Of a DNA stretch of 10,312 bases, positions 6,674 through 10,312 are shown piece after piece. The notes under the pieces were generated by a model. That model saw nothing but the letters and a program-made list of their open reading frames with translations, did not search any database and had not been told where the DNA came from. The position numbers and the translations under genes were made by a program. Source of the stretch: Verrucomicrobiales bacterium (GTDB taxonomy: Bacteria > Verrucomicrobiota > Verrucomicrobiia > Limisphaerales > UBA9464); contig DLVS01000717.1 of assembly GCA_003445095.1 (NCBI GenBank), forward strand, positions 1 through 10,312, in the 5' to 3' direction. Positions within the stretch are counted from its first letter, which is position 1; each line of letters starts with the position of its first letter.

Positions 6674-7456
6674 TCAATCCGAGGCTGGTTCGCGTCGCAA
6701 GACGCCCTCGGCTCCCCGCACAGCCACGAAGTCGAAACGGTCGGACTGAGCGCACAGCGCGACGTCGGCGGCGAGTTCGGGCAGACTGAGCAAACGGCGG
6801 CCGTTGCGCCCTTCGCCTAAGGCTGCGGCGAGGTCACTCCGCCGCGTCAGGTACACCTCACGAACGACCCTTGCGGCGTCATCCACCCAGCCGTCGCGTG
6901 TGCGCTCCCAAACCAGGTCCACCAACGCTCCGATTCCGAGCGCGTCTTCCCAAGCGGAATGATCGCGGGTTCCAGCGCCAATCAGGCAGACCTGCGTTAC
7001 GTCGCGCCGCTCCAACCAGCGGGCAGTCGCGGCCAAATTACTGAAAGACGCCGCGAGCACCGATGCCGCTCCCGAGCAAGAATCGAGCGCGCGGGTGCCA
7101 TTGGTCGTGGTCATGACGATTCGTCGTCCGGCAACGCGCTCCCGGGTGAATTCCCGAGGGGAGTTGCCCAGATCAAACTCAGCTCCACCCGATACCGCGG
7201 CCGTGATTTTCAGGCCGTCGCGCTCGCCCGCAAGCAACACGGCCGGGTCGCGGGATTTTTGGAGAAGCGACGATGCGATATCCGGGACGGGTAAGATAGA
7301 ATCCGCACCGTTGGCCAGGGCTTCGAGCAACGTGGACGTGGCGCGGAGCACGTCGAATACCACGCAGACGGTTCGGCTCAGGTCGCGCGAAGGCAACGTG
7401 GCTATCTCGGCCGGGGTGAGCAGGACTTCGAGACGAGAGATTCGGGGCGGTTTCAA
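6674..7456 (-). CDS. comB: 2-phosphosulfolactate phosphatase (ComB family)
   Basis: A 260-residue protein of the ComB family, Mg-dependent phosphatases that convert 2-phosphosulfolactate to sulfolactate, a step in coenzyme M synthesis in methanogens and in sulfolactate formation in bacteria. Signature segments are VVFDVLRATSTLLEAL (32-47), LLAGERDGLK (74-83), FDLGNSPREF (94-103), TTTNGTRAL (116-124) and the acidic WEDALGIGALV (169-179). Length is near the family norm. No ATG is available: an in-frame TAA lies three codons upstream, so translation most likely starts at the TTG at 7456. thiS follows after 9 bases, suggesting one transcript. No other sulfolactate or coenzyme M genes are in the window, so the physiological role here is open; another phosphatase substrate is possible. 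Confidence 0.88.
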   Translation of the reverse strand: MKPPRISRLEVLLTPAEIATLPSRDLSRTVCVVFDVLRATSTLLEALANGADSILPVPDIASSLLQKSRDPAVLLAGERDGLKITAAVSGGAEFDLGNSPREFTRERVAGRRIVMTTTNGTRALDSCSGAASVLAASFSNLAATARWLERRDVTQVCLIGAGTRDHSAWEDALGIGALVDLVWERTRDGWVDDAARVVREVYLTRRSDLAAALGEGRNGRRLLSLPELAADVALCAQSDRFDFVAVRGAEGVLRREPASD

Positions 7457-7484
7457 ATTGGTTTAGGAACGGCAGAGGAAGCGA

Positions 7485-7513
7485 ACCACAGATGGACGCC
7501 GATGAACACAGAT
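7485..7513 (+). repeat. 29-nt dispersed repeat, copy 2
   Basis: This stretch, ACCACAGATGGAC...GATGAACACAGAT, contains internal near-repeats of a 9-10 base unit (CAGATGGAC, CCGATGAAC, ACAGAT). It matches the minus strand of 408-436 at 22 of 29 bases. It lies 29 bases upstream of the TTG start of comB, reading divergently from that gene. Confidence 0.55.
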
Positions 7514-7582
7514 TGAGCGGGCGGGATATGACGAAGGGGCGTCGGATTCAGCAGGACTTTAGGAGTGGGCGCGGGGACGTTG

Positions 7583-7718
7583 TGGAGTGCGGTGGCGGAG
7601 GCTCCGCGAAGCTACCGCTTTGGCATGCCGGACCGTCATCGAACAGGTTGTGCCGCAATCTGTCTCTGATGCGTCGTTCCAAAGCGGTAGCTCTGCTGCG
7701 CGACGCCACCGCACTCCA
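7583..7718. repeat. Imperfect palindromic element B (MITE/REP-like), 136 bp
   Basis: The left arm (7583-7623) starts TGGAGTGCGGTGGCG and ends AGCTACCGCTTTGG. The reverse complement of the right arm (7679-7718) has the same first 15 and last 14 bases, with a diverged middle of 11-12 bases. The centre (7624-7678) is 55 unpaired bases. Outer ends (TGGAGTGCG) and inner ends (CGCTTT) match element A at 4863-5002, so the two are relatives, but the centres differ. Element B has better preserved arms and may be the younger copy. No open reading frame of its own and no clear target duplication. Confidence 0.75.
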
Positions 7719-7772
7719 TAAGGCCGACGGATTCCGGAATTGAGGAGCCCAGTCGTGGCGTGAGCCCGGTCT

Positions 7773-8618
7773 CTACCGCTTCGTTCTTACATAATGAAAC
7801 AGATACTGCTGGGCGTAACCGGCATTCGGACCGAAGTATGTTTCGGCGAAGCGTTGTAACGTCCTCAGGTTCGGGCGACGACGCGGGAAATACAATTCAC
7901 GCAACGCCCGCAGCACCCAAACGTCCACAGGAAAGGCATCCTGTCGACCATAAGCAAACAACAGGACACAGTTGGCAATCTTTGGCCCGACGCCGGGAAG
8001 CTTCATCAACTGGTCGCGGGCGTCCGGCGTTGGAAGATTTCCCAATCGATCCAGGCTTAATTCTCCGGAAGCCAGAGCTCGCGCGGCGCCTGCGAGGTAG
8101 CGCGCTCGGAAGCCCAGTTTGCAGGCTCGCAGTTCCAGTTCGGTCGCGGCCGCGAGCCGCGCCCGCGTCGGGAAAGAATAGGCCGCTGGCTTGCCCATGG
8201 GCACGGGCAGCCGATCCCCGAAACGCTCACTCAGCAACGCGACACATTGCTGGATTTGAACGATCTGCTTCGTCGAACTCAGGATGAAGCTGGCCAAACA
8301 TTCCCAGGGTTCCTGTCGCAACAGACGAAGCCCGTGACACGCGGAGATTGCTGCGGCCATCGGCGCGTCTTTCGGGAAAGTCGCGAGAATCGACGGGAGC
8401 GACTCAGGTAGGCCCAAGTAGTGTTCCAACCAAGCCCAGTCAGACACAGGTTCCGAGACCTCGGCCGAAAGTTGATCTCCTGAGGCCTCCAATCGAACCC
8501 ACCGACCCGCGACGACGCCTTCCCAAGCGGGCCCAGAACGGGACCACCGAAACGCTTGCCCGCTCGTTAAGGTGGCCGCGAGGTCGTAGTCTTCCAGTGG
8601 CCAGCGGGCGCGCGTCAC
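7773..8618 (-). CDS. ogg: 8-oxoguanine DNA glycosylase/AP lyase, OGG1 type
   Basis: A 281-residue base-excision repair enzyme that removes 8-oxoguanine from DNA and cuts at the resulting abasic site. The N-terminal OGG_N domain shows LEDYDLAATLTSGQAFRW (8-25), the family's GQxFRW motif. The helix-hairpin-helix is LMKLPGVGPKIANCVLLFAY (204-223), carrying the Schiff-base lysine K213, and FPVDVWVLRAL (229-239) supplies the catalytic aspartate D232, equivalent to K249 and D268 of human OGG1. TKQIVQIQQCV (116-126) fits the preceding helices. The start is GTG at 8618, 9 bases after the apt stop, which suggests translational coupling with apt. Length matches bacterial OGG proteins (about 280-300). 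Endonuclease III or AlkA were considered, but the N-terminal domain and GQAFRW favour OGG1. Confidence 0.9.
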   Translation of the reverse strand: MTRARWPLEDYDLAATLTSGQAFRWSRSGPAWEGVVAGRWVRLEASGDQLSAEVSEPVSDWAWLEHYLGLPESLPSILATFPKDAPMAAAISACHGLRLLRQEPWECLASFILSSTKQIVQIQQCVALLSERFGDRLPVPMGKPAAYSFPTRARLAAATELELRACKLGFRARYLAGAARALASGELSLDRLGNLPTPDARDQLMKLPGVGPKIANCVLLFAYGRQDAFPVDVWVLRALRELYFPRRRPNLRTLQRFAETYFGPNAGYAQQYLFHYVRTKR

Positions 8619-8627
8619 GGCACGACG

Positions 8628-9158
8628 TCAGTACCGAATCAAGGCATCGACTCGGTGGTTCCGTAGTCGGCGTCGACCGTCGAGGAATCCGAGTTCGATC
8701 AAGAATCCGAGGCCGACGATTTTCGCACCCAAACGCTCGAGTAGTTGAACTGCGGCGGCGGCAGTTCCTCCGGTAGCGAGCAGATCGTCAATTAGCAGCA
8801 CCCGCTCACCTGAGTGTATGGCGTCGGTGTGGATCGCAACGGTCGCCGAGCCGTATTCTAGTTCGTAACTTTGCTCGTGCGTGGTGAACGGTAGCTTTCC
8901 CTTCTTTCGGATTGGAATAAATCCGGCCCCCAGCTTGAGAGCCGCCGCGGCGCCGAAGATGAATCCCCGAGCATCAATGCCCACGACCTTGGTGACTGCG
9001 TCGTCACGATGATTGGCGACGAGTAAATCAATCGCTCCATCGAACAATCGTCCATCGGCGAGGACGGGAGTGATATCTTTGAACTGGATTCCCGGTTTGG
9101 GGAAATCGGGAACATTTCGAATCGCGCCGGCAATTTCGGCGGCGGTAACGCGGCTCAT
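8628..9158 (-). CDS. apt: Adenine phosphoribosyltransferase
   Basis: A 176-residue cytoplasmic purine-salvage enzyme that joins adenine to PRPP, forming AMP and pyrophosphate. The N-terminal NVPDFPKPGIQFKDITPVL (15-33) is diagnostic of Apt. VVGIDARGFIFGAA (58-71), IPIRKKGKLPF (81-91) and the PRPP-binding loop RVLLIDDLLATGGT (119-132) are all intact, as is the end GFLIELGFLDGRRRL (151-165). Length is the usual 170-180. The ATG at 9158 is a clear start. An in-frame GTG-started ogg follows 9 bases after its stop. Upstream lies a 197-base leader with two hairpins, and beyond it the stop of the Ada-type gene on the same strand. Confidence 0.96.
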   Translation of the reverse strand: MSRVTAAEIAGAIRNVPDFPKPGIQFKDITPVLADGRLFDGAIDLLVANHRDDAVTKVVGIDARGFIFGAAAALKLGAGFIPIRKKGKLPFTTHEQSYELEYGSATVAIHTDAIHSGERVLLIDDLLATGGTAAAAVQLLERLGAKIVGLGFLIELGFLDGRRRLRNHRVDALIRY

Positions 9159-9267
9159 GCGGAGGGGTTTTCGGGTAACCGCGTTGGCGGGTCAAGCGTC
9201 GGGCGGGAAAACTCACCGAGCTGGGTTCACACGATGGTATCTCCAGCGGGATCGGGGGAAGTATTTG

Positions 9268-9348
9268 ACGCGTGGAGCTTCCCGCGTTCCCCGTCAGGAC
9301 CTCCACGCGTGCACCGGACTAGATGGGGCCGCGGTGGAACGCCGGCCC
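9268..9348 (-). repeat. Hairpin-forming repeats in the apt upstream region
   Basis: Two inverted repeats lie between the Ada-type gene and apt. ACGCGTGGAG (9268-9277) and CTCCACGCGT (9301-9310) are exact reverse complements with a 23-base loop. GGGCCG (9326-9331) and CGGCCC (9343-9348) form a smaller hairpin with an 11-base loop. They lie 110-190 bases before the apt ATG and start 8 bases after the Ada stop on the transcribed strand. Possible roles are termination after ada, a leader structure for apt, or a repeat remnant. There is no downstream U-tract, so an intrinsic terminator is not favoured. Confidence 0.5.
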
Positions 9349-9355
9349 TACCAGC

Positions 9356-10228
9356 TTAGGACGGCGGGACTTCACCGGGCAATCGGCCGTTTCGCTCTAG
9401 TTCGAGGAGTAAGCGTTTCCTCCACAGCCCACCGCCGTAGCCGGTCAACGAACCGTCCGCTCCTATAACTCTGTGACAGGGAATCAAGATGACGATGCGA
9501 TTGACCGCATTGGCCCGCGCGACGGCCCGCATACCCTGTGGTTGGCCCAATCGATTTGCCAATGCCGCGTAGGAACAAGTTTGTCCGTACGGAATGCGTT
9601 GAAGCTCGTTCCAGACCCGGAGTTGGAACGGCGTTCCTTGGGGATCCAAAGGCACGCTGAACTCCCGACGTTGCCCCGCGAAGTACTCGTCCAACTGTTC
9701 TCGCAACGTCCGAAGATGGGAATTCTCTCCGGGAGTCAGGATGGCCGGGAAACCCAATTCCCGTTCGGCCCATCCGTCGTCCCCGTTCCGCCGATCGAGG
9801 AAGCCAAATCCACAGACCCCTGCGTCCGAAGCCGCTGCGCTCACTTCTCCGACCGGCGATTCCCACCGGATAAATCGCACTGCCCGCGAGCCGTCGCGTT
9901 GGAGTCGCCCGGGAGTTTTGCCCAGGTCGCGGCCAACGGCTTCGCGAAAGCCGCTGTGAGACTCGAACCCGCTATCCACTGCCACGTCGTCGAGCGTCGA
10001 TCCGCGGCGCAGTCGGTCTACCGCATCTCCCAGCCGTCGTTGCCGCGCCCAGACGGAAAACGTCATGCCGAAGTTTTCGCGGAACCAGCGGCGCGCGCGT
10101 TCGGGAGTCACTCCCAATTCACGGAGCGAATCCGCGGTGAGGCGGGCGGAAGGTTCAGCCGCGATTCGTTCGAGAACCGGCGCGACCCACGGCGGAGGAG
10201 TTCCGGCCGCTTCGAGTGGGCGGCACAA
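9356..10228 (-). CDS. ada: Ada-type protein: AraC-like HTH plus O6-methylguanine-DNA methyltransferase, N-terminus missing
   Basis: About 290 residues of an Ada-like suicide DNA-repair protein. The visible part begins CRPLEAAGTPPPW, which is the last zinc-ligand region of the Ada methylphosphotriester domain. An AraC-type helix-turn-helix follows (about 28-110, with ARRWFRENFGMTFSVWARQRRL and VAVDSGFESHSGFREAVGRDLGKTPGRL). The C-terminal Ogt domain has GTPFQLRVWNELQRIPYGQT (198-217), SYAALANRLGQP (219-230) and VILIPCHRVIG (246-256), where C251 accepts the methyl group; GGLWRKRLLLELE (266-278) closes the site. Full Ada has another ~70 residues with zinc cysteines before this point. They are absent because an A-rich sequence replaces the coding DNA and an in-frame TAG follows at 10259-10261. 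The TTG at 10228 is therefore a nominal start, not a believable one. The domain call is firm. Whether the gene is really truncated or cut by a sequence-end artefact is not known. Confidence 0.85.
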   Translation of the reverse strand: MCRPLEAAGTPPPWVAPVLERIAAEPSARLTADSLRELGVTPERARRWFRENFGMTFSVWARQRRLGDAVDRLRRGSTLDDVAVDSGFESHSGFREAVGRDLGKTPGRLQRDGSRAVRFIRWESPVGEVSAAASDAGVCGFGFLDRRNGDDGWAERELGFPAILTPGENSHLRTLREQLDEYFAGQRREFSVPLDPQGTPFQLRVWNELQRIPYGQTCSYAALANRLGQPQGMRAVARANAVNRIVILIPCHRVIGADGSLTGYGGGLWRKRLLLELERNGRLPGEVPPS

Positions 10229-10234
10229 CGCTTG

Positions 10235-10312
10235 AAAAAAAAAAATACAAAAGTCAGACTATATCAAAATAGAAATAACAGATAAAAAAAAAAAAGATAT
10301 AAAAGCAAGAAA
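10235..10312. other. A-rich terminal segment, probable contig-end artefact
   Basis: From 10235 to the end of the window the composition changes abruptly. About one base in six is G or C, against well over half just before, and the plus strand has runs of 11 As (10235-10245) and 12 As (10284-10295). It replaces the expected start of the Ada zinc domain exactly at the boundary and contains no recognisable gene or signal. Low-quality terminal sequence or a chimeric join is the simplest reading. A true insertion of AT-rich DNA is possible but unsupported. Confidence 0.6.

Larger units (their letters stand above)
7457..7772. other. Intergenic region between ogg and comB
   Basis: 316 bases between two minus-strand genes. 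It holds the second copy of the 29-nt repeat (7485-7513) and the second palindromic element (7583-7718). The bases between and around these show no recognised promoter, RNA or gene. An 83-codon open frame (7492-7743) runs through the palindrome and has no recognisable product. The repeat-filled gap probably separates the apt-ogg transcript from comB-thiS. Confidence 0.6.

Noticed and set aside
6643..6700. TPP riboswitch ahead of thiS
   Set aside because: The sequence upstream of thiS is the conserved end of comB coding sequence, and no riboswitch core is visible.
4863..7718. CRISPR array from repeated intergenic units
   Set aside because: There are two palindromic copies nearly 3 kb apart, not regularly spaced direct repeats with spacers, and no cas genes.
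7492..7743. 83-codon frame between ogg and comB
   Set aside because: It consists of the 29-nt repeat and a palindromic element read through; no coding character.
9473..10285. 270-codon open frame on the plus strand opposite ada
   Set aside because: It is antisense to a clear HTH-Ogt coding region, its product is compositionally odd, and it ends in the A-rich artefact-like segment.
10235..10312. T-rich (minus strand) promoter or acquired AT-rich island before ada
   Set aside because: The break falls inside the conserved Ada zinc domain, so it cannot be the natural upstream region; homopolymers at a sequence end suggest an artefact.

Overview
This window is an ordinary-looking chromosomal stretch of a GC-rich bacterium (roughly 60% G+C by eye, except the last 78 bases). 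Several traits suggest Verrucomicrobiota, possibly the Pedosphaera/Limisphaera side. They are the intergenic palindromes with ends like TGGAGTGCG...CGCTTT, the short ACCACAGATGGAC...GAACACAGAT repeat, frequent GTG/TTG starts, and few visible Shine-Dalgarno sequences. The lineage is an inference, not a demonstrated placement.

Layout. The plus strand from the left edge to about 6.4 kb carries the 3' end of mutL (mismatch repair), an AraC-type regulator with an ExsA-like layout, a class I SAM methyltransferase, an Rsm22/METTL17-like protein with four candidate Fe-S cysteines, the radical-SAM protein HemW, and an RlmI-type 23S rRNA methyltransferase. The minus strand from the right edge back to about 6.4 kb carries an Ada-type protein broken at its N-terminus, apt (adenine salvage), an OGG1-type 8-oxoguanine glycosylase, comB (2-phosphosulfolactate phosphatase) and thiS (sulfur carrier). 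apt/ogg and comB/thiS are each separated by only 9 bases and are probably co-transcribed. The two strands converge between rlmI and thiS at 6410-6442.

The themes are nucleic-acid maintenance (mutL, ada, ogg), ribosome maturation (rsm22-like, rlmI) and SAM chemistry: three SAM methyltransferases and one radical-SAM protein lie in line on the plus strand. No complete pathway is encoded and there is no defence island, CRISPR array, transposase, tRNA or rRNA.

The non-coding parts hold most of the unexplained structure. Two related palindromic elements of about 140 bp lie at 4863-5002 and 7583-7718, and two further hairpins directly follow the first. A 29-nt repeat occurs twice on opposite strands, and a hairpin region lies upstream of apt. 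Inside hemW, a 49-nt pyrimidine tract adds about 20 residues just before the heme-binding motif. The last 78 bases are A-rich with abrupt homopolymers and cut the ada reading frame. They look like a contig-end artefact rather than biology.

I found no convincing new system. The palindromic repeat family and the hemW insertion are the observations most worth following.
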